Source: Candidatus Brocadia sp. WS118
Lineage (GTDB): Bacteria > Planctomycetota > Brocadiia > Brocadiales > Brocadiaceae
Reading direction: 5' to 3'
DNA: 64,000 bases
Assembly: GCA_007618135.1 (NCBI GenBank)
Contig: PHFX01000001.1
Span: 62,001-126,000 of the forward strand
The position numbers and the translations under genes were made by a program. How positions within the stretch are numbered: position 1 is the stretch's first letter; every line of letters starts with the position of its first letter. Below the pieces are notes generated by a model. That model saw only the letters and a list, made by a program, of their open reading frames with translations, was not told the origin of the DNA and made no database searches. Positions 27,303 through 35,986 of this stretch are shown piece after piece.

Positions 27303-29231
27303 CTATGAAGCATGATTTAATTCAGGAAACAAATACGACATAAGTTCTCTGGCAATAGGCCCTGCAATATCTCCGCCATGTCCCGGAGTATGTTCCACAA
27401 GAATGACAAAGCAGTACCGCGGGTTTTCATAAGGGGCGTAACCGGCAAACCAGGCATGGTTGTCTTTATGGCGTCCTGTTTCTGCCGTGCCAGTTTTCCC
27501 GGCGACCTTGTATATATCCAAGCCCGTGTCTTTGGCAGTGCCACGGGTAACTACGTCCTGCAAAGAAGTACGCAGCAGGGTGATAATATCAGGGGGCAAG
27601 GAGAGTTTCTGTTTATGCTTTGACTGAAATGTCCGAACCGTTTCTCCCTGACTATTGGTAATTTTTAATAAGACGTGGGGCTGAACTAACGTGCCGCCAT
27701 TTGCTATGGCAGCATACATCCGGACCAGCTGAAGTGGTGTGGTAAGCAATGCCCCTTGTCCGATGGCAACGTTCATGGTGGCTGCCGTGGTGGCTAATTT
27801 TGGCATATTGCCTGCTTTTTCATGAGGGAGGTCAATGCCCGTCTTCTCACCAAGGCCAAACTTTTTAGCCCATGCATATAAAGTATCTCCGGCAAGGATC
27901 TTTGCGGTCTCAAAGAAAAATACGTTGCAGGAATAAGGAATAGCGTCTTCTATGGCAACTAATCCGTGGCCATACTCCGCCCAGCATTTAAAAAGGATGT
28001 TTTTGTATTTGATATAGCCCGGACACTCAAAAACCGTTTGCGTTGTTATCCCGTTTGAACTCAGGGCTGCAGTTGCCGTGATGAGTTTAAAAATGGAGCC
28101 GGGTGGTAATGCGCCCTGTATAGCCCGGTTGAGGAAAGGCTTTGAAGGGTGCCTGATAAGCTTGCGAAAATCCTTTTCAATCGTATTGGGGTTAAAGCGT
28201 GGATTGCTGGCCATGGCCAATATTTCACCGCTCCAGGGGTTCATAACGATAACAGCGCCTGAGTTTGTGCCAAGTGATTTTTCTGCATGGGCCTGAATTT
28301 GGCTGTCGAGGGTGAGATAGAGGTTATTTCCAGGAACGGGAGGTCTTTCCAGCACCGTTTTTTCAATCTGGGTATTTTTGCAGGTAATTTCTTCAAACTT
28401 CTTCCCCCGTAGTCCATGCAATTCTTCTTCATAGTACGCTTCAACCCCTGTTCTGCCGATCGTGTCGTTTTCGGCGTAACCGTCATAGAGCAATGAAGTC
28501 GTTTCGTTGCCGGCGCTGCTGGAAGCCAGGATAAAATTATTCCAGTTATTGCTATGAACTTTCCATTCATCATCGGTGAGTTTGCCAATATACCCTAAGA
28601 TGTGCGAGGCGAGTGTTTGTTCCGGATATATTCTTTCTGGTCGGGGAGTAACACGTATGCCAGGGAATTCATCTGGTTTTGTTTCTATCTGAATAATCTT
28701 TTCCCACGCGACTTCAGAAACAATAGGATAAAAATCCGTTTCCTCTTTTATACGGATTGCCCTGCCATATTTTTGTTCCATATTCCGTTTCAGTTTCTCG
28801 ATTTTTTCGATGGCCGCATCCGTGTATTCTAATAACTTAATTTGCGGAATATTCAGCAGCTGGGATAGTTTTTTTAACCATATGTCCTGATTTTCATGGC
28901 AGTCACCGCACGATTTTTTTGCCTTTTTATGCACGTCCATTTCCGTAATTCGTGGAATGGTTTTTTTCATGCGCGTTACAGAGCAATAGAGCAGGTTCTT
29001 ATAATTCACAGAGATGTCAAAGGCATGTTGGTCGATAGCCAGGGCCTTCCCGTTTCTATCGAAAATCGAACCCCGTGTTGAATCTAAAGGATACGTGGCG
29101 ATCCGGCGGGTTTTTGAGATGCCTTTGTATTTATCGCTCTCCAGAATCTGGAGCTGAAAGAGTCTGACAACGATGCAGATAAAAAACAAAACAAAAAAAA
29201 CAAGTATCGCCTTAAAACGGAAAGGATACAT
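27303..29231 (-). CDS. mrdA: Penicillin-binding protein 2 (elongasome transpeptidase) carrying a CxxCH motif
   Basis: PBP2 crosslinks peptidoglycan during lateral growth, anchored by one N-terminal helix (residues about 8-28). The 642-aa product has the dimerisation region (DSTRGSIFDRNGKALA) and the transpeptidase motifs SxxK in PPGSIFKLI, SxN in IPYSCNVFF, and KTGT in VAGKTGTAETG. An insertion after about residue 80 holds CGDCH (residues 108-112), a haem c attachment motif not expected in PBP2. It lies in the periplasmic part. Otherwise the family pattern is complete, so the enzyme is probably active. It follows mreD by 3 bp and closes the mreB-mreC-mreD-mrdA operon. Peptidoglycan has been reported for anammox bacteria, which fits a working elongasome. 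Confidence 0.93.
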   Translation of the reverse strand: MYPFRFKAILVFFVLFFICIVVRLFQLQILESDKYKGISKTRRIATYPLDSTRGSIFDRNGKALAIDQHAFDISVNYKNLLYCSVTRMKKTIPRITEMDVHKKAKKSCGDCHENQDIWLKKLSQLLNIPQIKLLEYTDAAIEKIEKLKRNMEQKYGRAIRIKEETDFYPIVSEVAWEKIIQIETKPDEFPGIRVTPRPERIYPEQTLASHILGYIGKLTDDEWKVHSNNWNNFILASSSAGNETTSLLYDGYAENDTIGRTGVEAYYEEELHGLRGKKFEEITCKNTQIEKTVLERPPVPGNNLYLTLDSQIQAHAEKSLGTNSGAVIVMNPWSGEILAMASNPRFNPNTIEKDFRKLIRHPSKPFLNRAIQGALPPGSIFKLITATAALSSNGITTQTVFECPGYIKYKNILFKCWAEYGHGLVAIEDAIPYSCNVFFFETAKILAGDTLYAWAKKFGLGEKTGIDLPHEKAGNMPKLATTAATMNVAIGQGALLTTPLQLVRMYAAIANGGTLVQPHVLLKITNSQGETVRTFQSKHKQKLSLPPDIITLLRTSLQDVVTRGTAKDTGLDIYKVAGKTGTAETGRHKDNHAWFAGYAPYENPRYCFVILVEHTPGHGGDIAGPIARELMSYLFPELNHAS

Positions 29232-29234
29232 AAA

Positions 29235-29735
29235 CTAATGATCCTTGAACAAAAAAAGTTTCTGGGTGGGCTGAAATTTATCGAATATCCAAAACAGAAC
29301 AGGGACAAACAGCGCCGTGTAGAAAGAACAGCAAAAGATCATCCAGAGGGTTGATGAAAGATAGAGTGAATGAAAGAATATTGCCAGGTGAATAGTATAA
29401 ACAACGTTGTATATGAGCGAAAAAATAAACGTAATGAGGATTTGGGTAACCAAATGTCCTCTGAAGAGCATTTCCCGAAAGGACCAGATGAAAAAGCCTA
29501 TTGCAACAAAGAGTACGGAATTTATTCCAAAACTCCCTTCTGAAAATAAGTCTTTTGACATGCCCGTCAGCCAATTTGCAAGGGTATTTCGCTTCATATC
29601 GGTGAGAAAGGAATAAAACACCACCAAGGGAAAATACAAATCGGGTACTGCTGACCCAAGGTTAATCCAAGACATCAGGGTTGACTGAAAGAGGGAGATG
29701 CAGAACAGAATGCACAAAAAGGTAAACCACCGCAT
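29235..29735 (-). CDS. mreD: Rod shape-determining membrane protein MreD
   Basis: MreD is the small multi-pass membrane component of the elongasome. The product has about five to six hydrophobic segments with short loops, and the family-like stretch FPLVVFYSFLTDMKRNTLANW followed by GMSKDLFSEGSFGINSVLF. ATG at 29735 has a good SD (AAAGGA, 8 nt), giving 166 aa. An upstream in-frame TTG at 29771, also with an AGGA, would add 12 basic residues, so the exact start is open. Position between mreC and mrdA supports the call, since MreD sequences are poorly conserved. The gap to mreC is short and the stop lies 3 bp before the mrdA ATG. Confidence 0.85.
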   Translation of the reverse strand: MRWFTFLCILFCISLFQSTLMSWINLGSAVPDLYFPLVVFYSFLTDMKRNTLANWLTGMSKDLFSEGSFGINSVLFVAIGFFIWSFREMLFRGHLVTQILITFIFSLIYNVVYTIHLAIFFHSLYLSSTLWMIFCCSFYTALFVPVLFWIFDKFQPTQKLFLFKDH

Positions 29736-29819
29736 ACCGGTATTCCTTTGTAAAGGCCGACGTTTTCTCAATATTTTTTTCCTTCTTCTTAATTAAAATG
29801 AAAATGCCTATACAGGTGC

Positions 29820-30656
29820 TTAGTGCGAATTTGTAATAACGAGCACACTCTCGATTTTCGAAATATTCACCCGGGGCAATACCTTTACTGATTGAAAGAG
29901 TGCGCCACTTTTCAATTCATTTTCCACCACGGTAGCAATGGGTAAGGAGGGTGGATAAAGCCCGCCAATGTCAGAGGTAACAATATCGTCTCCTTTTTTC
30001 AACTGTGCCCAGCGCGGCGCATATTTTAATTTACAAAAGGCAGTTGCATTTCCCTCAACAATCACCTGCTCGCGCGTTTGAACAACCCTTCCTGGTATGC
30101 GCGCGGCGGGGTCCGTGATAAGTTGAACAACACTATTCCTTCCACTCACGGTAGTAATCTTTCCAACGAGCGCATTATTTGACACGACGACGTCGTTCGG
30201 TTTTACCCCATGTTTTGAGCCGGCGTTAATCGTTATGCTTTTCCTGAAATTTGACGCGTCGTATCCAACAATATCCGCCGGTATGGGACTTTTTTTCATG
30301 GTTGTGTTTTCTGCCTGGAATTTTGAAAGGTTACGCAATTTATTCTGTAGTTTGTAAATGGTATCCTGTTGTTCAACGAGCTTATTTTTGAACTGCAGGA
30401 CTTGCTCTTCCAGGTGTTTCTTCCCTTGTGCGTCGTGTAATGCAGAGATAATTTTATCAAAAAAAGCACTGGCTTTGTTACTGCAAAAGCAGGTCGCCCA
30501 TTGTACCGGCCGCATTGGGGCAGCACAGGTCATTTTTACACGGCTTGAGACGGCCGGTGGTAAAAATAACAGAACCAGAGATATTACGAAAAGGGTAATT
30601 ATTGTTGCAAGGGGGTGTTTAATGAGATTGCTAAAACTAGGGGTGGATGTCCTCAT
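29820..30656 (-). CDS. mreC: Rod shape-determining protein MreC
   Basis: MreC is a membrane-anchored periplasmic scaffold that activates PBP2. The start at 30656 (MRTSTPSFSNLI) leaves one transmembrane helix at residues about 20-40. A coiled coil follows (KHLEEQVLQFKNKLVEQQDT to LQNKLRN), then the beta-rich domain with DIVGYDASNFRKSITINAG, GVKPNDVVVSNNALVGKI, VVQLITDPAARIPG and VTSDIGGLYPPSLPIATV, which are family hallmarks. A longer frame begins at 30716 but would overlap mreB by 80 bp. The chosen start overlaps it by 20 bp. Two extra Cys (ATCFCS) sit just after the helix, which is unusual. The length of about 278 aa is normal. Confidence 0.92.
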   Translation of the reverse strand: MRTSTPSFSNLIKHPLATIITLFVISLVLLFLPPAVSSRVKMTCAAPMRPVQWATCFCSNKASAFFDKIISALHDAQGKKHLEEQVLQFKNKLVEQQDTIYKLQNKLRNLSKFQAENTTMKKSPIPADIVGYDASNFRKSITINAGSKHGVKPNDVVVSNNALVGKITTVSGRNSVVQLITDPAARIPGRVVQTREQVIVEGNATAFCKLKYAPRWAQLKKGDDIVTSDIGGLYPPSLPIATVVENELKSGALFQSVKVLPRVNISKIESVLVITNSH

Positions 30657-31692
30657 CCTGCAGAACAGATTTAAATAAATCAAGGTTTTCGAGGAGATAA
30701 CCCGTTCCTCTTGCAACGGCTGTTAAAGGGTCGCCGCCTATTTGTACCGGAAGACCCGTTTCTGCTCTCAGGAGTTTGTCTATGCCCCTGATCAATGCGC
30801 CTCCGCCTACCACTACCAGCCCATTGGTTATTAAATCTGACGCCAATTCCGGCGCCGTCCTTTCCAGGGCAGATTTTACCGCGCCTAATATTTTATCGAA
30901 GGGTTCTTTTAACGCCTCCCTGATTTCTTCAGAGGTGATGGTCGCCGCCCTTGGCAAACCAGCGATAGCATCGCGCCCGCGTATTTCCATCGTGAGTTCT
31001 TCTTCTAAAGGGTAGGCAGAGCCAATTTCTATCTTTATTTGTTCTGATGTGCGGTGCCCGATATCCAGGTTATAGGTTTTTCGTATGTATTGGAGGATCG
31101 ATTCGTCAAATTCATCTCCCGCAATCCTGAGGCTCTCATGCGTAAAAATATCGCCGAGGGATATAACCGCTACCTCTGTGGTTCCGCCTCCGATGTCAAC
31201 GATCATACTGGCTATCGGTTCGCCCACCGGCAGGCCAACACCAATCGCTGCCGCCTTTGGTTCGGAAACCAGATACACCTCCCGAGCGCCGGCGCGCTCG
31301 GCGGAATTTACTACCGCCCGTTTCTCCACCGCAGTAATACCGGAAGGAATTGCAATCAATACCCTGGGACGGACACCCCATTTGCGTTTATGCACCTTCG
31401 TGATAAAATATTTGAGCATGGCCTCAGTGATATCGAAGTCCGCTATAACGCCGTTTTTGAGCGGACGGATAACGGAGATGCTGCTCGGCGCCTTTTCAAG
31501 CATGGCCTTTGCAACGTTTCCTACTGCATTCCCGTTTAAAAGAACTTTATTCGTCCCCGGTTTCACGGCAACAACCGAAGGCTCTGACAATACGATCCCT
31601 TGTCCCGGTATGCAGACAAGGGTATTGGCCGTACCAAGATCAATCCCCATATCTGTGGAAACAAAGCCTAATATAAAATCTAACGGGTGCAT
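30637..31692 (-). CDS. mreB: Rod shape-determining actin homologue MreB
   Basis: MreB forms membrane-bound filaments that direct wall synthesis. The 351-aa product has the actin-fold signatures: phosphate-1 MGIDLGTANTLVCIPGQG, the connect region, phosphate-2 MIVDIGGGTTEVAVISLG, and adenosine motif GLVVVGGGALIRGIDKLL. EPKAAAIGVGLPVG and GDEFDESILQYIRK are also typical of MreB rather than other actin-like proteins. The length is standard. It heads the mreB-mreC-mreD-mrdA operon and is preceded by about 200 bp that separate it from lnt. The first ten or so residues (MHPLDFILGF) are a plausible membrane-binding amphipathic segment. No odd residues were noticed. Confidence 0.97.
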   Translation of the reverse strand: MHPLDFILGFVSTDMGIDLGTANTLVCIPGQGIVLSEPSVVAVKPGTNKVLLNGNAVGNVAKAMLEKAPSSISVIRPLKNGVIADFDITEAMLKYFITKVHKRKWGVRPRVLIAIPSGITAVEKRAVVNSAERAGAREVYLVSEPKAAAIGVGLPVGEPIASMIVDIGGGTTEVAVISLGDIFTHESLRIAGDEFDESILQYIRKTYNLDIGHRTSEQIKIEIGSAYPLEEELTMEIRGRDAIAGLPRAATITSEEIREALKEPFDKILGAVKSALERTAPELASDLITNGLVVVGGGALIRGIDKLLRAETGLPVQIGGDPLTAVARGTGYLLENLDLFKSVLQDEDIHP

Positions 31693-31894
31693 TCGGATGT
31701 TTATCTCTCTCGAGGGCGTTTTTGTTAATGTTCAGCTTTTCACAAGTGGTGTAGTTTTTTATAGTTAGTAATAGAGCACTATAAAGGCAGAATTATACGG
31801 TTAATCTTTATGAAATGTCAAGGGGAAAGTCCCTCTTGACTGAACGAATCAGAAAGAAATCAAGGTACAAGATGTCTTTTCGAAGGATGCCTCT

Positions 31895-33505
31895 TCAATG
31901 GCCTTTGCCCGGTTTCCTGTCGGCAATAGGCCGCAATTTACCTATGGCCATACTGAAGGCAATCCCTGTTGCCGCTGTGCAAAGGAGTGAAAACCAATCG
32001 CCACACAGCACATAGAAAGGCAGGTATTTTTTGACGCATTTTATACGGTTGGTAAGCGTGCCGCTAATCTCCCGGTATTTTCCTGTTGAGTCAGATAGCG
32101 TATCATAGATGGTGCCATCGGGCGCAACAAATGAAGATATGCCTGTATTGGCGGCGCGCGCCATCGAAATGCGGTTCTCGACTGAACGGAATACCATAAT
32201 GGCAAGGTGTTGGTCAAGCTCTGCGCTATCACGGAACCAGCCATCATTCGTTATATTTAACATGAAGTCCACTCCGTCTTTCCTGAATTTTCTGATGAGA
32301 GACGGTACGGTATCTTCGTAGCAGATAGACGCCCCAAACGTAAAACTCCCGTTTTGAAGGGTATCTAACGAAAATACGGTTCGTTCGTGACCATGGGTTA
32401 ACCCGATTTCGTAAGGGACGAGTTTGGCCAGGAAGGGGAAGTAGGTTTTCAGTGGGGTAAATTCTCCAAACAACACAAGGTGAATCTTGTCGTAGCGATT
32501 GAGTAATGTCCCCTTCCTGTTGTAGTAATACCCGCTGTTAAAATAGACTTGTTCATTCCCCGTAAAAGTCAGGGCAATGCCCCCCAACAGCAGATTTGTG
32601 TTTAACTCCTGTGCGAGGCTGGTGGCGGTAAGCTGCGATAAAAGATCGATCTTTCTGCCGGTAAGTTCGGGGTTGATATTGAGGATCCCCGGCATCATGG
32701 TCTCCGGCCATACCAGGAGGTCGATTGGTGTGCCTTTCATGCCCATCGACAGGTCGGTATATTTTTTCAGGATTTGTATTTCATCTTCTTCCGTAGACTC
32801 GAATTTTAAATCCTGAGGTATATTGCCCTGGATCATGCACACAACAGGCCCTTCTTCGGGGTGATAATGCCTGAGCCAGCGTAATCCGTAAAGAAGGCTG
32901 GCTGCCACAAGTACGGGCGGCAGTATGCACGTCAGTCTGAAAAAGGCTCGCCTTTGGCTTGTAAAACTACGGATGAGCAGGTCGGCAATCGCTGCATTGA
33001 CCATCATGGTAATAAAGGAAATGCCGTAAACACCGGCAATATCGGCAATCTGTATTATTGGCAGGTACCGATACTGGGTGTGTCCGGTAAAAAACCATGG
33101 GAAGCCCGACATCAGAAAGGATCGGATGAATTCACATGCCGTCCAGATACATGGCGTAACGACGACAAAGGGAAGTTTCAGGTTCGATGTGATAAACCGG
33201 GTGCAGAACGCAAAGGCGAGAAAATATGCGGCGCAATACAAACTCAGCAATACCCAAGCAATGAAGGTGACATGGCGAAGCCACGACATCTGGATAACAA
33301 AAAACATGATGCCTATACCCAGCGAATAAAGGCAGATATATTTTTCTTCCGTTATGATAAGGATGAACCACGGGATACAGGCGATCCACGCAAGATAGCC
33401 AAGGTCTGCCGGTGGAAAGGAAAGGCATAACGGAGTGATGGTCAAAAAAGAAAGGGCGATGATTTTTACAAAACTTGCTTTGCTCAAGGTTTTGAAAACT
33501 GCCAA
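31895..33505 (-). CDS. lnt: Apolipoprotein N-acyltransferase
   Basis: Lnt adds the third acyl chain to lipoproteins at the periplasmic face of the inner membrane. The 536-aa product has N-terminal transmembrane helices (roughly residues 10-210) and then a nitrilase-type domain. Its parts are VWPETMMPGILN (catalytic Glu region), FGEFTPLKTYFP with a Lys-containing stretch nearby, and the catalytic Cys in GASICYEDTVPSLIRKF. NDGWFRDSAELDQHLAIMVF and ENRISMARAANTGISSFVAP follow. A C-terminal helix closes the protein. The start at 33505 gives a normal length. It is upstream of mreB with about 200 bp between, which holds a short hairpin (31816-31838). Two lipoproteins with clear lipoboxes lie within 8 kb and would be its substrates. 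Confidence 0.94.
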   Translation of the reverse strand: MAVFKTLSKASFVKIIALSFLTITPLCLSFPPADLGYLAWIACIPWFILIITEEKYICLYSLGIGIMFFVIQMSWLRHVTFIAWVLLSLYCAAYFLAFAFCTRFITSNLKLPFVVVTPCIWTACEFIRSFLMSGFPWFFTGHTQYRYLPIIQIADIAGVYGISFITMMVNAAIADLLIRSFTSQRRAFFRLTCILPPVLVAASLLYGLRWLRHYHPEEGPVVCMIQGNIPQDLKFESTEEDEIQILKKYTDLSMGMKGTPIDLLVWPETMMPGILNINPELTGRKIDLLSQLTATSLAQELNTNLLLGGIALTFTGNEQVYFNSGYYYNRKGTLLNRYDKIHLVLFGEFTPLKTYFPFLAKLVPYEIGLTHGHERTVFSLDTLQNGSFTFGASICYEDTVPSLIRKFRKDGVDFMLNITNDGWFRDSAELDQHLAIMVFRSVENRISMARAANTGISSFVAPDGTIYDTLSDSTGKYREISGTLTNRIKCVKKYLPFYVLCGDWFSLLCTAATGIAFSMAIGKLRPIADRKPGKGH

Positions 33506-33523
33506 AGGCCTAAGTTAAGGTAA

Positions 33524-33600
33524 AGGAATTTCAATGTAAAATCGTAGCGCTGGGGTTTATCCCCAGCAATTGGCCGACCACAAGGGATCGGCGCTACGTC
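33524..33600. repeat. Three-arm palindromic intergenic element
   Basis: Outer arms GTAGCGC (33544-33550) and GCGCTAC (33591-33597) enclose two hairpins, CTGGGG/CCCCAG (33550-33566) and GCCGA/TCGGC (33573-33592). The folded form would be a cruciform or cloverleaf. The 11-mer AGGAATTTCAA (33524-33534) lies just before it. It is not a tRNA: no anticodon arm or CCA end fits. Confidence 0.7.
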
Positions 33601-33628
33601 TCAAAAGATGCATTCAAAGAAAGAAGTT

Positions 33629-33656
33629 GTTGGGTTTTAAAAGACAAAAACCCAAC
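33629..33656 (-). terminator. Hairpin, possible terminator downstream of moeA
   Basis: GTTGGGTTTT (33629-33638) and AAAACCCAAC (33647-33656) form a perfect 10-bp stem. Read on the minus strand it follows moeA and is succeeded by a T-rich stretch (AACTTCTTTCTTT), so it may end the moeA transcript before lnt. Confidence 0.5.
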
Positions 33657-33663
33657 CTAATTT

Positions 33664-33744
33664 AATGTATAGGAATTTCAATTACCCCCCATAATCCCCC
33701 CGTTTACGGGGGGAAACAGGGGGGAAAGTCGCCGAAGACATAAT
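33664..33744. repeat. REP-type element, copy 2 of a dispersed roughly 75-bp repeat
   Basis: This stretch matches the reverse complement of 21577-21655 with only scattered differences. The CCCCCCG/CGGGGGG hairpin around TTTA (about 33696-33713) is perfect here. The element abuts the moeA stop codon and contains the 11-mer AGGAATTTCAA at 33671-33681. Confidence 0.8.
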
Positions 33745-34944
33745 TTAATCAAGAGATATGACATCGACCAATTGTCCCGCCGTAAGTTTTTCTGCATCTT
33801 CACGGACGACAAGCAAACAGTTGGCCCTGGTGGTGGCCAGGAGGTCGGCCGAGCCATGCCATTCAACCGGGGAAACTATCCATGTGTTGTCCTGCATGCG
33901 AAGAAATGCGGGGCGATACTCGCGACGCTTTCTCCTGACAAGGATCTCCGTTTCCAAAGACGCCTTGAAGAGCGCCCTGTGAACATTCGTAAAACCCATC
34001 ATCTTACGGATGGCAGGATAAATGAATAATTCAAAGGTGACAAAGGATGCTACGGGATTTCCCGGCAAGGCGAAGATAAAGGTCGTATCTTTTTTGCCGA
34101 AAATGACGGGTTTCCCCGGTCGTAATGCCACCTTTTCAAAATAGATCTGGGTGTTCATGCCCTTCATCACATCGCCCACAAGGTCGTATTCCCCCATAGA
34201 AACGCCTCCCGAAAGGATCAGGATATCCTTCCGGAAACCCCTTTGCATCATGCCTGAAATTTCTTCCCTGGTGTCTTTAACAATGCCTAAGAGTTCAACC
34301 TCTGCGTGCATACGCCTTGCCTGTGCAGACAGTGAATAGCCGTTACTGTTCCTGATCTGGGCAATGGAGGGTTTAAGGCCAACCTCCACCAGTTCGTCGC
34401 CGGTGGAGATGATACCTACCGTTGGCGCAGAAAACACCTCAACGCGGGATTTTCCTGTCGTGGCAAGAATGCCAATCTCCTGAGGACGGATGGGCATGCC
34501 TTTGCAAAGAACCTTTTGCCCGGCCTGCATATCCTCGCCGCGGCTTGAGATGTTTCTTCCCCTGTCAATGGGTCTGAGGATTTTTACCCGATTGGTTGTT
34601 GAAAGGTCTTCTGTCTCCTCAAATTTAACCACAGCATCAGCCCCTTCTGGTACGGCGGCTCCTGTCATAATCTTAGACGCCTGTCCACACGAGATCTTTT
34701 TTATGGGCATATGGCCGGCAGCAATGTCTTCAATAACGGTTAATTCAATAGGGGCATTTGCGGTATCCTCAGCAATGACGGCGTACCCATCCATTGCCGA
34801 GCGGTGAAAGGGAGGCATATCAATGTCAGATTGCACGTCCTCAGCCAGACAAAATCCCAGGGCATTTTCAAAGGGGATTGTCTTGACCGGCAGGGGTTTG
34901 ATGGTCTCTTCAACAATTTTTCTGGCGGTATCGACTGAAATCAT
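33745..34944 (-). CDS. moeA: Molybdopterin molybdenumtransferase
   Basis: MoeA inserts molybdate into adenylylated molybdopterin to form molybdenum cofactor. The product (399 aa from the ATG at 34944) shows the family motifs LAEDVQSDIDMPPFHRSAMDG, ITGAAVPEGADAVV-like IMTGAAVPEGADAVVKFEE and GRNISSRGEDMQAG. The MPT-binding core VGIISTGDELVEVG, LILSGGVSMGEYDLV and FALPGNPVASFVTFELF follow. A longer frame starts at 34980, but the ATG at 34944 has an SD (AAGGA) and matches the usual N-terminus. It is a single-gene unit followed by REP-type repeats. Anammox organisms use molybdenum enzymes such as nitrite oxidoreductase, so a role in supplying their cofactor is plausible. Confidence 0.95.
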   Translation of the reverse strand: MISVDTARKIVEETIKPLPVKTIPFENALGFCLAEDVQSDIDMPPFHRSAMDGYAVIAEDTANAPIELTVIEDIAAGHMPIKKISCGQASKIMTGAAVPEGADAVVKFEETEDLSTTNRVKILRPIDRGRNISSRGEDMQAGQKVLCKGMPIRPQEIGILATTGKSRVEVFSAPTVGIISTGDELVEVGLKPSIAQIRNSNGYSLSAQARRMHAEVELLGIVKDTREEISGMMQRGFRKDILILSGGVSMGEYDLVGDVMKGMNTQIYFEKVALRPGKPVIFGKKDTTFIFALPGNPVASFVTFELFIYPAIRKMMGFTNVHRALFKASLETEILVRRKRREYRPAFLRMQDNTWIVSPVEWHGSADLLATTRANCLLVVREDAEKLTAGQLVDVISLD

Positions 34945-35319
34945 ATTTTTAAGAGTTCCTTTTCGGGCGCGGATAAACACAGATTGTCAGGATTTTTAAA
35001 ATTCTCCGGGGCGCGTTGCAACCCGCCCATTCAATTGGCATCTGCGAAAATCTGTGTCCTTAATTTAATTGTATACGAATTTTCATTTTATTCATGCCTG
35101 CCTGTGCGTTACCACACGCAGACAGGCGGGTTACGTGTCCATAACCAGTATGATATAAGTGCATTATGTTAAATGAAGGACAATGATAAGTCAAGTATTG
35201 TTACTCAAAAGGCGGCATTCTTTCTTTTGAAAAAAGCTTGACAGGAAGAAATCGAATGGATATAAGCCTTTATAGGATCAATCTGTAAAAACTTCTTTTT
35301 TGAAACAAAAGGGGCAACC
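34945..35319. other. Intergenic region between moeA and a lipoprotein gene
   Basis: These 375 bp hold several repeat-like elements: an inverted pair ACACAGATT/AATCTGTGT (34977-34985 and 35049-35057) and an imperfect GC-rich hairpin GCCTGCCTGTGCGT with ACGCAGACAGGCGG (35095-35130). The 14-mer CCAGTATGATATAA (35145-35158) is shared with 16803-16816. The promoter of the next gene lies at 35238-35266. No gene was seen. Confidence 0.6.
35238..35266 (+). promoter_or_regulatory. Sigma70-type promoter of the 178-aa lipoprotein gene
   Basis: A perfect -35 TTGACA (35238-35243) and TATAAG (35261-35266) are 17 bp apart. It lies 54 bp before the lipoprotein ATG, with no competing gene between. Confidence 0.7.
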
Positions 35320-35856
35320 ATGTGGTATTTTCGCAACAAAAAAGTAATCCTCTGGTTAAGTGTATCAAGTTTATTATATACCTCTGGTTGTACTACCGTG
35401 AAAATCAAAGAAGGCGTCTTTTCTCCGCGGGACAAAAACTATGTAATAAAGATACCGGGAACCGAGAAGGGGTGGGAACCAATTCAGGCAGATAAAGAAG
35501 ATATAGCCTTGTGGCATAAACAATATAAGGCTATGATTGCCATCATCTCCAGCGATATAGAAAATAAAGGATTTTCGCTGGAGATGCTCAATAGACACCT
35601 TTTTTTGGGAGTTGCCGGCAAGAAAGTCGTGTCGAAGGACTCTGTGCTTGTGGATAATCAACGTGCACTCCGTATGGTTTTAGAGGGGGAAATGGATAAT
35701 TGCCGATTGAAGATCGACTCGTATGTCATCAGGATAGGAGATAAGGTTTACGATCTGGTATGCTGGGCGCCATCCGGTTCATTTGATCATATCCAGGGTG
35801 ATTTTGAGAATATGGTAATGACTTTTCAGTTTTCACACATACAAGAATCTCTTTGA
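35320..35856 (+). CDS. Predicted lipoprotein of unknown function
   Basis: The 178-aa product starts with basic residues and a hydrophobic stretch (VILWLSVSSLLY). The lipobox TSGC then predicts Cys24 as the lipidated residue. The mature part has alternating polar and hydrophobic segments ending in CWAPSGSFDHIQGDFENMVM. That stretch resembles the end of small periplasmic domains that assess a fit of outer-membrane or stress lipoproteins, but no family was recognised. A good promoter and SD (AAGGGGCAACC before ATG) support expression. It lies upstream of the large radical SAM gene, with 130 bp between; a shared function is not indicated. Lnt encoded 2 kb away would complete its acylation. Confidence 0.7.
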   Translation: MWYFRNKKVILWLSVSSLLYTSGCTTVKIKEGVFSPRDKNYVIKIPGTEKGWEPIQADKEDIALWHKQYKAMIAIISSDIENKGFSLEMLNRHLFLGVAGKKVVSKDSVLVDNQRALRMVLEGEMDNCRLKIDSYVIRIGDKVYDLVCWAPSGSFDHIQGDFENMVMTFQFSHIQESL

Positions 35857-35986
35857 TGGGATATGATGTGAAGTGGATAGCCGGAGATAAGCCGAACTTA
35901 GATGATGAAGTGTTTTTAGAATAGCACAGCATGAAAGAAAGAGGATGCAAAAACCGCACTTCTGTACGCCGCGAAAACAGTATTGA

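Noticed and set aside
33544-33597. Cloverleaf-like fold that could be taken for a tRNA
   Set aside because: There is no anticodon arm of the right size, no T-loop consensus and no CCA or acceptor pairing. It fits an intergenic palindrome better.
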